From an uncultured Oscillospiraceae bacterium (GTDB taxonomy: Bacteria; Bacillota; Clostridia; Oscillospirales; Oscillospiraceae), in contig CANQSF010000025.1 of NCBI GenBank assembly GCA_947626345.1, positions 1 through 32,308 of the forward strand: a stretch of 32,308 nucleotides of DNA. The letters are read 5' to 3'. Below the pieces are notes generated by a model. It was not told the origin of the DNA. It saw only the letters and a list, made by a program, of their open reading frames with translations, and did not search any database. Below are positions 22,683 to 29,942 of the stretch, in pieces. How positions within the stretch are numbered: the stretch's first letter is position 1; the number at the start of each line of letters is the position of its first letter. A program made the translations under genes and the position numbers.

Positions 22683-23855
22683 TCACGGCAGCCGGATATC
22701 CGTCCAACCGCCCGCGTAGAAGCCGTCGCCAAAATCGTACCCCGCGAACGCCACCGTGCCGTCGGAGCGCAGCCCCAAGGTGGAAGTAGTCCTTACGATC
22801 ACCGCCACGATGTCCGTCCAGTCGTCCAAGCCTTTCATGGTCTCGTTTCCCGCGTACACCACCGTGCCGTCCGTCTTCAGGCCCGCTATGCCGCCAATAC
22901 CCACCGACACCGCCGAGATGTCCGTCCAATCGGCCACGGCGCCATTTGTCAACTCCGTACCCACCACCGTGCCGTCGGACCGCAGCCCCACGGTCTCCAT
23001 CCCCAGCCCGCTGGTATATATGGCAACGATGTCCGTCCAGCCGGATACGTCGCACTGGCCGTACCTGTTGTACCCCGTGGCCACCACCGTGCCGTCGGAC
23101 CGCAGTCCCACCACATATGCCGTGCCCTCGGAGCGCACACCTCTGGTGAAGTCGCTCCCCACGCTCACCGCTACGATATCCGTCCAGTCGTCCACATCGC
23201 ACTGGCCGTCGTCATTGCGCCCACAGGCCACCACCGTGCCGTCCGCCTTCAGACCCACCGTGATGTCATATCCCGCGGCCACCGCCACGATGTCTGTCCA
23301 GTCGTCCACGTTGTCCTGGCCGTCGAAGCCGGGATCCGCGGCCACCACCACCGTGCCGTCGGACCGCAGCCCCACCACATGATAACTGCCCAAGGCCACC
23401 GCCACGATGTCCGTCCACTGGGACGTCTCCTCCGCGAGCAGGGCGGCGTCACCCTCCGCCGTCAGCTCTACCCTGCCGTCGGACCGCAGTCCCACCGTGA
23501 ATCTGCCATTCGCGTATACCTCTATGATGTCCTTCCAGCCGGACACGTCGCACTCGCCTGTGTCTGGCCCCACGGCCACCACCGTGCCGTCCTCTTTTAT
23601 GCCCACCACCTGGGAGGACGCGGCAAGCGTCGCCCGTTTCACGGCCTCTTCCGCCTCGTCGGGTCCTTCCGCCTCGTCGGGTCCTTCCGCCTCGTCGGAC
23701 TGTTCCGTTTCATCGGCCTGCTCCGCGTCTTCCTTGAACTCGGTGAGCAGATCCATGATGTGCTTTCCCCCGTCGGAGCCGTCCTCCGCGAAGGCCCTGG
23801 CCCCCAGCGGCGCCAGCAGGCACACCGCCAGAAGAAGAGAGATCATCCGTTTCAT
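22683..23855 (-). CDS. secreted RCC1-like beta-propeller repeat protein
   Basis: A 390-residue exported protein. A signal peptide (about 1-23, MKRMISLLLAVCLLAPLGARAFA) is followed by a short acidic segment with a DEAEGP repeat (about 43-68). From about 78 to the end there are about seven repeats of 40-50 residues with the pattern VGLRSDGTVVA.G....GQCDV..WTDIVAV, as in RCC1-type propellers of Clostridia. Such proteins usually bind other proteins or cell-wall parts; the partner here is unknown. GGGAGGG precedes the ATG, and the promoter lies at 23910-23938. It stands between the coiled-coil gene and the phage-type repressor. The tandem repeats in the DNA make copy-number variation likely. Confidence 0.82.
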   Translation of the reverse strand: MKRMISLLLAVCLLAPLGARAFAEDGSDGGKHIMDLLTEFKEDAEQADETEQSDEAEGPDEAEGPDEAEEAVKRATLAASSQVVGIKEDGTVVAVGPDTGECDVSGWKDIIEVYANGRFTVGLRSDGRVELTAEGDAALLAEETSQWTDIVAVALGSYHVVGLRSDGTVVVAADPGFDGQDNVDDWTDIVAVAAGYDITVGLKADGTVVACGRNDDGQCDVDDWTDIVAVSVGSDFTRGVRSEGTAYVVGLRSDGTVVATGYNRYGQCDVSGWTDIVAIYTSGLGMETVGLRSDGTVVGTELTNGAVADWTDISAVSVGIGGIAGLKTDGTVVYAGNETMKGLDDWTDIVAVIVRTTSTLGLRSDGTVAFAGYDFGDGFYAGGWTDIRLP

Positions 23856-23909
23856 ATTTTTTCCCTCCCGCCATGAGATATCGGCCGTTCCGCCTGTAAG
23901 CTGACGATC

Positions 23910-23938
23910 AGTATATCACTTCAAATACCGTTTCACAA
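23910..23938 (-). promoter_or_regulatory. promoter of the RCC1-repeat gene
   Basis: On the minus strand TTGTGA (23933-23938), 17 nt, TATACT (23910-23915); it lies directly behind the repressor gene's stop codon. Transcription would start near 23903, 48 nt before the ATG. Confidence 0.65.
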
Positions 23939-23942
23939 GCGC

Positions 23943-24686
23943 TCACACATCCGTGGGCAGCGCCACCCGCTCCATCAGGATGGTCCCGAAGCAGGTCAGG
24001 CTCCTCTCCTCGTCCCGGGGGATGACCTGGTCCGCGTCCTTCCTGGCCCGGTTCAGCGAGAACAGATACAGGTTCCCCACGAAATCCTGACACACCTGCT
24101 TGCACAAAAACTCCCCGTCCAGCAGCAGCGCCGCCACCTCTCCGTCCCGAGGAGCCCGCTTGACGCCCAGGGCGATGGACCCGTCCGGCAGCCACGGCTC
24201 CATGGAGTTGCCGTTGATGCGCACGGCAAAGTCCGCCCCGCTGTCCGCCGGCGCCTCGTAGTCCTCCCAGGGATTGCCGAAGTCCGGGTCGCCCCGGCCG
24301 GCGGCGAAGGAGTTGCCGAACAGGGGGATCACCTTCACCGGCCGCTGAGCCGGCTCCGCGGCCGCCGCCATGCGCCGCTTCTCCTCCCCCATCACGGACC
24401 GGACCACCCGTCTGCCGTGCTCGTCCAGTCCGTCAAAATCCCGGGCCAGTCCCATGGCCTCCTCCGACGGGCCCTGCTCCGCCGGGACCGGGCCGTCCTC
24501 AAAGTCGGCCAGCGGCCGCCCCAGCGCCCGGGCCAGCGCCTGCATCATGGCAAAGGACGGGCTGATGGTCTTGCCGCCGATGACCTTGTTCAGCGCCCCC
24601 ACGGACACCCCCGCCCGGCCGGCCAGCTCCGCTATGGTCAGTCCCGCCTGTTTCCGATAGGCGGTGATCCTCTCGCCCAGCTCCAC
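23943..24686 (-). CDS. LexA/CI-like repressor with S24 self-cleavage domain
   Basis: A 247-residue transcription repressor. The N-terminal helix-turn-helix (about 2-60; ERITAYRKQAGLTIAELAGRAGVSVGALNKVI) is phage-CI like. The C-terminal S24 domain (about 118-245) has a possible Ala129-Gly130 cleavage site (SFAAGRGD), catalytic Ser161 in NGNSMEP and Lys196 in FLCKQV, so RecA-stimulated autocleavage and SOS release are likely. I set the start at GTG 24686: ACAGGAGG lies 8 nt upstream, while the ATG at 24710 lies between the -10 box and the transcription start and cannot be in the mRNA. It is divergent from the DUF1492 gene with three operators between. No phage early genes follow it. Confidence 0.88.
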   Translation of the reverse strand: MELGERITAYRKQAGLTIAELAGRAGVSVGALNKVIGGKTISPSFAMMQALARALGRPLADFEDGPVPAEQGPSEEAMGLARDFDGLDEHGRRVVRSVMGEEKRRMAAAAEPAQRPVKVIPLFGNSFAAGRGDPDFGNPWEDYEAPADSGADFAVRINGNSMEPWLPDGSIALGVKRAPRDGEVAALLLDGEFLCKQVCQDFVGNLYLFSLNRARKDADQVIPRDEERSLTCFGTILMERVALPTDV

Positions 24687-24710
24687 AGCACATCCCTCCT
24701 GTCTGCCCAT

Positions 24711-24739
24711 ATTCTACCCGAATTCTCCCCGCCTGTCAA
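24711..24739 (-). promoter_or_regulatory. repressor promoter (leftward)
   Basis: On the minus strand a perfect TTGACA (24734-24739), 17-nt spacer and TAGAAT (24711-24716). Transcription starts near 24704, giving a leader of about 18 nt to the GTG. The left operator lies 9 nt upstream of the -35 box. Confidence 0.85.
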
Positions 24740-24747
24740 CAAATTTA

Positions 24748-24825
24748 TCTACTTTTCGGGATATAATTCCTTGACAAATCCCTTTTTCGGTATTATTATA
24801 CAGTCATGATATCCCTTTTTCGGGA
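24748..24825. promoter_or_regulatory. three operator copies of the S24 repressor
   Basis: Three related 14-mers lie in the divergent region: tctacttttcggga (24748-24761), tccctttttcggta (24779-24792) and tccctttttcggga (24812-24825). The third is a TCCC...GGGA palindrome; the others keep most of it. Their centres are 31 and 33 nt apart, about three helix turns, so bound dimers would face the same side of the DNA. The middle copy lies between the -35 and -10 boxes of the rightward promoter, and the right copy about where transcription starts. Assignment to the neighbouring repressor is inferred from position. Confidence 0.75.
24771..24799 (+). promoter_or_regulatory. rightward promoter of the late regulator, covered by operators
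   Basis: A perfect TTGACA (24771-24776), 17-nt spacer containing operator 2, and TATTAT (24794-24799). Repressor binding would block it fully; relief would switch on the DUF1492 gene. Confidence 0.82.
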
Positions 24826-24863
24826 CATTTGTCTGTAAATCACCTGAAAAGGAGGCCATAGAG

Positions 24864-25301
24864 ATGGATTGGAAACAGGAGGCAGCGGACAAGCTGCTGC
24901 AGTATGAGGCCCGGCGGCAGTCTCTGGAGAACATCCCGGCGGAGATAAAGCGGCTGGAGCTGGACTATGCCGGGCTGCGCTCCTCGGTGACGGACGCCAT
25001 CCCCGCCCGGGGCTCCGGCAGCCGGCGGGAGGACGCCATGCTCACCAACATCGTCCGGCGGGAGGAGCTGAGCCGCCAGCTGGAGTCGGCCCGGGCGTGG
25101 GTGGCCATGGCGGACAATGGGCTGGCCGCTCTGGACGAGGAGGACCGGCTGGTGTTGGACCGGTTCTACGTCCACCGGCACAAGGGCGCCTGCGAGCGGC
25201 TGTGCGAGGAGCTGGACCGGGAGAAGGCCCAGGTCTACCGCCGCCGGGACCGGGCGCTGCGGCGCTTCACCCTGGCCCTGTACGGCGGCCTGGAGAGCTG
25301 A
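24864..25301 (+). CDS. phage late transcription regulator (DUF1492/ArpU-like, sigma region 4-like)
   Basis: A 145-residue protein. The N-terminal 90 residues are helical and charged (MDWKQEAADKLLQYEARRQSLENIP...RREDAMLTNIVRREELSRQLE), and the C-terminal part (about 92-143; LDEEDRLVLDRFYVHRHKGACERLCEELDREKAQVYRRRDRALRRF) looks like a sigma-70 region 4 helix-turn-helix. Proteins of this type are common in clostridial prophages just upstream of the terminase genes, where they are thought to activate late genes. Here the terminase genes are 9.6 kb away and on the other strand. AAAGGAGG precedes the ATG. It is alone in its transcript: a terminator follows at once. Its target is probably a late promoter in trans. 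Confidence 0.72.
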   Translation: MDWKQEAADKLLQYEARRQSLENIPAEIKRLELDYAGLRSSVTDAIPARGSGSRREDAMLTNIVRREELSRQLESARAWVAMADNGLAALDEEDRLVLDRFYVHRHKGACERLCEELDREKAQVYRRRDRALRRFTLALYGGLES

Positions 25302-25306
25302 AAAAG

Positions 25307-25335
25307 GCGGGAGACCACACGGTCTCCCGCTTTTT
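25307..25335 (+). terminator. bidirectional terminator between the late regulator and rsmG
   Basis: A 10-bp stem, gcgggagacc (25307-25316) and its complement (25321-25330) with an ACAC loop, has TTTTT after it on the plus strand and AAAAA before it (25301-25305), so it serves both convergent genes. Confidence 0.92.
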
Positions 25336-25346
25336 GCTGCCATTTT

Positions 25347-26051
25347 TCAGCCCCGCAGGGGCTTTTTGCTGATCTGGGCCCACCGGCGGGGATACTGCCC
25401 CGGCGTGGGCCGGACCTTCTCGATCATCACCACCGCGTGGACCGTGTCCGTCCCCGGCACGGCGTACCGCCGGATCTGCCGGATGCGGCCGCCCAGGGCC
25501 TTCACTGCGAACTCCCCCCGGGCCGCCTCCTCGTCGCAGTCCGGCTTTTTCATGGCCAGGAACAGTCCGCCCACCTTCACCAGCGGCAGGCACAGCTCCG
25601 CCAGCATGTCCAGCTCCGCCACCGCCCGGCTCACGGCCACATCGAACCGCTCCCGCAGCTGGCTCATCTCCTCCGCCCGGCCCCAGATGCATGTCACATC
25701 CTCCAGCCCCACGGCCCGGCAGCTGTCCCGCACGAAGTCCACCTTTTTCCCCACGCTGTCGATGACGGTCAGCTCCACGTCCTGCCCCAGCACCCGCAGG
25801 GGCACCCCGGGAAAGCCGGCCCCAGAGCCCACGTCGACGACGCTCTTGCCGGAAAAGTCCGCCAGAGTGAGCAGGGCGGCGCTGTCCAGAAAGTGCAGCC
25901 GCGCCGCGTCGGCCTCGTCCCGGATGGCCGTCAGGTTCGTTATCCGATTGACCTCCATGAGCCGTTCGCCGTACCGGACCAGGGCGCCGATCTGCCCCTC
26001 GTCCGCCGTCAGCCCCAGCTCCGCCAGTCCCGCTCGCAGGATATCCTCCAT
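25347..26051 (-). CDS. rsmG: 16S rRNA G527 N7-methyltransferase RsmG
   Basis: A 234-residue SAM-dependent methyltransferase that modifies G527 of 16S rRNA. Motif I is VVDVGSGAGFPGVPL, motif II lies at ELTVIDSVGKKVDF, and the RsmG-typical N-terminal helix with NRITNLTAIRD and the motif VAVSRAVAEL are present. Length fits the family (about 210-240). The ATG at 26051 follows GTGAGGAC; upstream extension of the frame passes through a terminator hairpin and is not real. In Firmicutes rsmG usually lies by mnmG; here its neighbours are the phage-type switch and a SleB-like gene. Confidence 0.95.
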   Translation of the reverse strand: MEDILRAGLAELGLTADEGQIGALVRYGERLMEVNRITNLTAIRDEADAARLHFLDSAALLTLADFSGKSVVDVGSGAGFPGVPLRVLGQDVELTVIDSVGKKVDFVRDSCRAVGLEDVTCIWGRAEEMSQLRERFDVAVSRAVAELDMLAELCLPLVKVGGLFLAMKKPDCDEEAARGEFAVKALGGRIRQIRRYAVPGTDTVHAVVMIEKVRPTPGQYPRRWAQISKKPLRG

Positions 26052-26076
26052 CGCTGTCCTCACAAAAGATAAAATG

Positions 26077-26102
26077 AAAAAGGCGCGCCGCGGCGCGCCT
26101 TT
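26077..26102 (-). terminator. terminator after the SleB-like gene
   Basis: A perfect palindrome aaggcgcgcc-gc-ggcgcgcctt (about 26080-26101) is followed on the minus strand by TTTTTCA. It ends the SleB-like transcript 25 nt before the rsmG start codon, so rsmG needs a promoter in that short gap or read-through. Confidence 0.85.
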
Positions 26103-26156
26103 CGTCTTTCGGTTTTTCACGCCCTGCCGGCAGTATATCACACCGGCGGCGCCAGT

Positions 26157-27083
26157 TCAAGCGGCCGTATAGAAGCCCAGTCCGCCCAGCAGCGCCAGGC
26201 ACTGGTACCCCGTGCCCATATCTCCCTCGGAGACGTAGGTCGCGCCGCCGGTGGGGTCCCACCCATCCAGAGCCAGCTTGGCCGCCAGGGTAGCCTCCTC
26301 ATCCGGGTCGGAATAGATCATACCGTTGGTGACGATGTCGAACTGGTTCTTGGCGAAGATCACCTGATAGATGTTCGCTGGCTGGCCGAAGTCGGCGTCC
26401 TTCATCCGGTTGACGCACACGCTGCCCACGGCCACCTTGGTCTCAAAGGGCTCCTCCGCCGCCATGGCGCAGATCATCCGGCTCAGCCAGTACACGTCCG
26501 CCTCGTCATAGAACTCGTCCCCGGACTGCAACGGCACGATGCCGCTGTTCTCCACGGTGACGCGCCACTGGACCCGGTCCCAGGCCGCCGCCACGCCGAA
26601 GCACTTCACCAGCTGCTCCAGCGGCAGGGCCAGAGAGCCGTTCAGCTCCTGGGCGCCGTTTTCCAGATACAGGTACCGGCCGTTGCACTCGAACCAGGCC
26701 TGTCCCACCCGCGCGGTGAGCACCACGCCCCCCGCCGCCAGGGACAGGGCGCTGCCCTGATCGTTCACGTCGCCCGCCACGCCCAGCGCCTTCAAAAAGC
26801 CCGCCACGCTCACATAGGGCTGCGCGCCGATCAGCGTGCACTCCCCGGCGTAGTCCTGGCCGATGTACAGCGGCAGGCTCATCCGGTTGTCGGTGACCTC
26901 CGGGGAAGGGGTGGCCTCGTCGGCGGCGCCCAGCACCACGAAGGTGGCCTGGGGCAGCTCGGCGGTATAGCCGGCGTCCGCCTGGGAATCGTCCCCGGCG
27001 AACACGGTCTGGCTCATCACGCCCACGGCAAGGCAGGCCGCGCACACGACCGCGGCGATCCTCGCCAGCCAGCGATACTTCAT
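26157..27083 (-). CDS. SleB-like cell-wall hydrolase homologue, probably inactive
   Basis: A 308-residue exported protein. A signal peptide or N-terminal anchor (about 1-29), a copper-amine-oxidase-N-like stalk (about 65-178; PLYIGQDYAGE...YLENGAQELNGSLALPLEQLVK) and a SleB/hydrolase_2 domain (about 190-308; VYWLSRMICAMAAEEPFETKVAVGSVCVNRMKD) are visible. In the SleB family the position of Met207 is the catalytic Glu of the EAxGE motif, and the C-terminal IGxHxFY motif is here GGLGFY, without the His. The fold seems kept, the active site not. A binding or regulatory role in the spore or cell wall is possible. The ATG at 27083 follows AAAGGAAGGTGG. Confidence 0.8.
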   Translation of the reverse strand: MKYRWLARIAAVVCAACLAVGVMSQTVFAGDDSQADAGYTAELPQATFVVLGAADEATPSPEVTDNRMSLPLYIGQDYAGECTLIGAQPYVSVAGFLKALGVAGDVNDQGSALSLAAGGVVLTARVGQAWFECNGRYLYLENGAQELNGSLALPLEQLVKCFGVAAAWDRVQWRVTVENSGIVPLQSGDEFYDEADVYWLSRMICAMAAEEPFETKVAVGSVCVNRMKDADFGQPANIYQVIFAKNQFDIVTNGMIYSDPDEEATLAAKLALDGWDPTGGATYVSEGDMGTGYQCLALLGGLGFYTAA

Positions 27084-27415
27084 TTGGCCCACCTTCCTTT
27101 CGCGCAATGTGCCAAAAACGGGCGCCGGTCCCCCAGCTTTCATTTTTGGTACTCTAATTATATCGAAAGGAAAGGCTTGAAAACAATCGGCATTGTGGCA
27201 AAACGACGGGATTTCAAATTGTTCGTTGTACCAAATCCACAATACCTTGTATTTTTCCGCCGAAATGACCGGGACGAGCTTTCAATATCTTGTGTCAAAA
27301 AACTGGAAAAATATGGTCGCCGCCAAAAATTCGACAGAAATTTCCAAAAAAAGAACCGCTATTGACTTGTCATAATATTTTTTATGTAGACGGATCCCGG
27401 GTTTTTCGGGGGCGA
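27084..27415. other. gene-free, AT-rich interval with the SleB-like promoter
   Basis: This 332-nt interval separates two minus-strand genes. A perfect minus-strand TATAAT (27157-27162), with TTGTTT about 18 nt upstream, is a likely promoter for the SleB-like gene. A 7-bp inverted repeat (ccaaaaa/tttttgg, about 27113-27150) lies in that gene's leader. The rest is AT-rich; the open frames in it have no ribosome binding site or protein-like composition. I see no clear terminator for the TSCPD gene. Confidence 0.5.
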
Positions 27416-27658
27416 TTATGTCAATTGTTTCAGGGCCTGCGCCAGCTGATCGGGGCAGGAGGTGCCCTTGCCGTTGCAGTCGATGCCCTCCATGCGGGAA
27501 ATGGCGTCCTCCACGGTCATGCCCACCACCAGGCGGGAGATTCCCTGGAGATTCCCATTGCATCCCCCCACAACATCCACACTCTTGATGACGCCGTCCT
27601 CGGCCTCGATCCGCATCAGTCTGGAGCAAACGCCCTTCGGGGTATAGGTGATCTGCAT
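27416..27658 (-). CDS. TSCPD domain-containing protein (TIGR03905-like)
   Basis: An 80-residue protein that consists of a TSCPD domain alone: it starts MQITYTPKGVCSR, has VVGGCNGNLQGISRLVVGM in the middle and ends with the name-giving TSCPDQLAQAL. Four cysteines (in GVCS, GGCNG, IDCNG, TSCPD) suggest metal binding. Stand-alone proteins of this family are common in Clostridia; the domain is otherwise found at the C-terminus of B12-dependent ribonucleotide reductases, but the stand-alone role is unknown. AAGGAG precedes the ATG. Confidence 0.88.
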   Translation of the reverse strand: MQITYTPKGVCSRLMRIEAEDGVIKSVDVVGGCNGNLQGISRLVVGMTVEDAISRMEGIDCNGKGTSCPDQLAQALKQLT

Positions 27659-27788
27659 TTTATGTTTTCTCCTTCATTTGTTAAATTTTACGGTCCGGCA
27701 GATGTATGATTTTCGTCGGATCGGAATATACTTCATTGTTGCCAAAAATATGACGCGAGTTTTTCACACATGCCAAGGAGGCAGAAAC

Positions 27789-28856
27789 ATGCGATTCAAG
27801 ATCCTGTCCGTGGTGCTTCTCACCGTCAGCTTCACCCTTCTGGGGCTGGCCTCCGGGGCCATCCCCGTGCTGGGGGCGGACGTGCCCGCGGCGGCGGAGA
27901 GCGGCCCGCTCCCCACCGGGAGCCCAACGGCTGTCCCCACGCCCGCGGCCGATCCCTCCGCGGCGCCTGAGCCCACGGCTTCGCCCGCGCCTGCTGCCGA
28001 GCCATCCGACGTGCCCGATCCTACGGCCGAGCCCGAGCCGGAGCCCACAGCTGAGCCGGAAGAGCCGGCGGAAGAGGAGGCGTACTGGACGCCGGAGGCG
28101 GAGGTGCTGACCACCACCATCACCTGGACCGACCCCATCAAAAACAGCACGTCCCTCGCGGTGGACGGCGCGTCCCTGATCCAGGAGAGCCCGGCCATAT
28201 GCCTGCCGGCGGAGGGGCCCCAGATCCTCATCATACATACCCACGCCACGGAGGCCTACACCCCCGACGGCAGCGACCGCTACCCCTCGGACGTGGGCTA
28301 CCGGACCATGGACACAGACCAGAGCGTTGTCCGGGTAGGTGAGGCGCTGGCCCAGGCGCTGCGGGGCTGGGGGCTGAACGTGATCCACGACGAGGGGATC
28401 TACGACTGGCCCAGCTACAACGGCTCCTACGCCCAGAGCGAGGCCGCCATCCGCGCCCATCTGGAGCAGGACCCCGGCATCGCCATGGTCATCGACCTGC
28501 ACCGGGACGCCCTGGGCACCGATGAGACGGTCTACCGCACCGTGGCCGACCGGGAGGCGGACCCCGCCGCGGCCCAGATCATGTTCGTGGTGGGCACGGA
28601 CGTGAACCTGACCCATCCCAACTGGCGGGACAACCTGGCCCTGGCCATGAGCCTGCAGGGTCTGGCGGAGGCCAAGTACCCCCATCTGACCCGGCCCACG
28701 CTGCTGAGCACCTACCGGTACAACCAGCAGCTCACCGCCGGCAGCCTGATCCTGGAGGTAGGCACCACCGGCAACACCCTCCAGGAGGCCATCACCGCCG
28801 TGGAGCAGTTCGCGGACGCGGTGGGCCCGGCCCTGGCCGCCCGGGTGGGCGCATGA
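27789..28856 (+). CDS. spoIIP: stage II sporulation protein P
   Basis: A 355-residue membrane-anchored amidase/endopeptidase of the SpoIIDMP engulfment machine, which thins septal peptidoglycan and drives the mother-cell membrane around the forespore. The N-terminal anchor lies at about 5-28; a Pro/Ala/Glu-rich linker (about 32-98) follows; the catalytic domain starts near 105. Zinc ligands and catalytic positions are visible in HTHATEAY (His150, Glu155), in DLHRD and in EVGTTGNT. AAGGAGG precedes the ATG at 27789; an upstream extension of the frame has no site. No clear forespore or mother-cell promoter could be assigned. The Pro-rich linker is long for the family. Confidence 0.92.
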   Translation: MRFKILSVVLLTVSFTLLGLASGAIPVLGADVPAAAESGPLPTGSPTAVPTPAADPSAAPEPTASPAPAAEPSDVPDPTAEPEPEPTAEPEEPAEEEAYWTPEAEVLTTTITWTDPIKNSTSLAVDGASLIQESPAICLPAEGPQILIIHTHATEAYTPDGSDRYPSDVGYRTMDTDQSVVRVGEALAQALRGWGLNVIHDEGIYDWPSYNGSYAQSEAAIRAHLEQDPGIAMVIDLHRDALGTDETVYRTVADREADPAAAQIMFVVGTDVNLTHPNWRDNLALAMSLQGLAEAKYPHLTRPTLLSTYRYNQQLTAGSLILEVGTTGNTLQEAITAVEQFADAVGPALAARVGA

Positions 28857-28942
28857 GCGCCCTCCGCCGGGGACATACTGTTCCTGAGCGGTACATAGCT
28901 ATGCGCCATAGCTGGATCAATTATACAACAGGGGAGCAAAAA

Positions 28943-29371
28943 ATGAAAGTACAAGATATCATGTCGTCCCATGTGATCTCCGTCGGCCAGCGGGAGCCGG
29001 TCGCCGCCGCTGCCCGGCTGATGAAGCGCCACAACCTGGGCGTCCTGCCGGTGTGCGACGAGCGCGGCGCCCTGCGGGGGATGGTGACGGACCGGGACAT
29101 CGTGACCCGCTGCGTGGCCCTGGACCTGGACCCGGCGGACACCATGCTCCGGGAGATCATGACCCGGGGCGTGCGCACCTGCAAGGCCGGCGACGACGTG
29201 GGCAAGGCCGCCGGCGCCATGGGCCGGGAGCAGCTGCGCCGCCTGCCCGTGGTGGAGGAGGGCCGGCTGGTGGGCATGGTCTCCCTGGCGGATATGGCCC
29301 GGCGGGAGATCTTCTGCATGGAGGCAGCAGCCGCCCTGGGGGACATCTCCTCCAACATCCGCCGGGAGTGA
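28943..29371 (+). CDS. tandem CBS domain protein
   Basis: A 142-residue cytoplasmic protein made of two CBS motifs (about 1-60 and 70-125): VQDIMSSHVISVGQREPVAAAARLMKRHNLGVLPVCDERGALRGMVTDRDIV and the second copy with LRRLPVVEEGRLVGMVSLADMA. A CBS pair usually binds adenine nucleotides such as AMP, ATP or c-di-AMP and regulates a partner; no partner domain is fused. The start at 28943 follows AGGGGAGC. It follows spoIIP on the same strand after 86 nt and may be cotranscribed. Confidence 0.88.
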   Translation: MKVQDIMSSHVISVGQREPVAAAARLMKRHNLGVLPVCDERGALRGMVTDRDIVTRCVALDLDPADTMLREIMTRGVRTCKAGDDVGKAAGAMGREQLRRLPVVEEGRLVGMVSLADMARREIFCMEAAAALGDISSNIRRE

Positions 29372-29390
29372 GCCTCTCTCCAGGGGACAG

Positions 29391-29430
29391 AAAAAATGCG
29401 AGCGTCCGGGGCGTTCTGCCCCGGACGCTC
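29391..29430 (-). terminator. terminator between the CBS gene and the convergent gene
   Basis: A 13-bp stem, gagcgtccggggc (29400-29412) with its complement (29418-29430), is followed on the minus strand by GCATTTTTTC. On the plus strand only GTTCTGTTC follows, so it works best for the minus-strand gene. Confidence 0.85.
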
Positions 29431-29437
29431 GTTCTGT

Positions 29438-29902
29438 TCAATTCTTGCACACAGAAAACGGCTCCAAAAAGCGCCCCTTCTCATCCATATAGGACCGCAG
29501 CCATATCTCCGTGCAGTTCTCGGCCCCGAAGCCGTCCTCGTCGGCAAAGTACCGGCCGTCCGGCTGGAGCAGCCACCGAAATTCCGCTTTGCCGTCCCGG
29601 AACGGGCCGACGATGGCTTGGAACTGGACGGCGGGGCGGAAGGGCATATCCAGCTGCTTCTCCCAGGTCCCGTGCACCACGCCGGGAAAGGCGGCGAAGC
29701 TGCCGTCGGACCGGGTAATCTGCCGGCAGAAGCCCGGCGCGTCCTCTCTGCGCAGGCACATATCCACCGGGTGATACCCGCCCAGGCCATTGGGCTTTTC
29801 GCGGTAGGTGCAGTAAAACCCGCCGCCCAGATCGTCCCTCAGTTCATCCGGGCCGGCGCTGTTCCGGGAAAAGAGCCGTTTGATCGCGTCTGAAAAAGAC
29901 AT
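29438..29902 (-). CDS. hypothetical protein
   Basis: A 154-residue soluble protein with no signal peptide or membrane segment. It has a short N-terminal helix (SFSDAIKRLFSRN) and then a beta-rich, aromatic-rich body (GGGFYCTYREKPNG; GTWEKQLDMPFRPAVQFQAIVGPF; EIWLRSYMDEKGRFLEPFSV). I do not recognise the family. AGAGAGGG precedes the ATG at 29902. It lies 40 nt after divIC on the same strand and may be in the same transcript. Confidence 0.6.
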   Translation of the reverse strand: MSFSDAIKRLFSRNSAGPDELRDDLGGGFYCTYREKPNGLGGYHPVDMCLRREDAPGFCRQITRSDGSFAAFPGVVHGTWEKQLDMPFRPAVQFQAIVGPFRDGKAEFRWLLQPDGRYFADEDGFGAENCTEIWLRSYMDEKGRFLEPFSVCKN

Positions 29903-29942
29903 AGCGGACACCCTCTCTGTCGTTTTCCCCTGTCAGGGGCCG

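Noticed and set aside
22683..23855. CRISPR-like repeat array
   Set aside because: The repeats are codon-based units of an RCC1-type protein, of uneven length and without unique spacers.
24708..24710. ATG at 24710 as start of the repressor
   Set aside because: It lies between the -10 box and the predicted transcription start; the GTG at 24686 has an ACAGGAGG site at the right distance.
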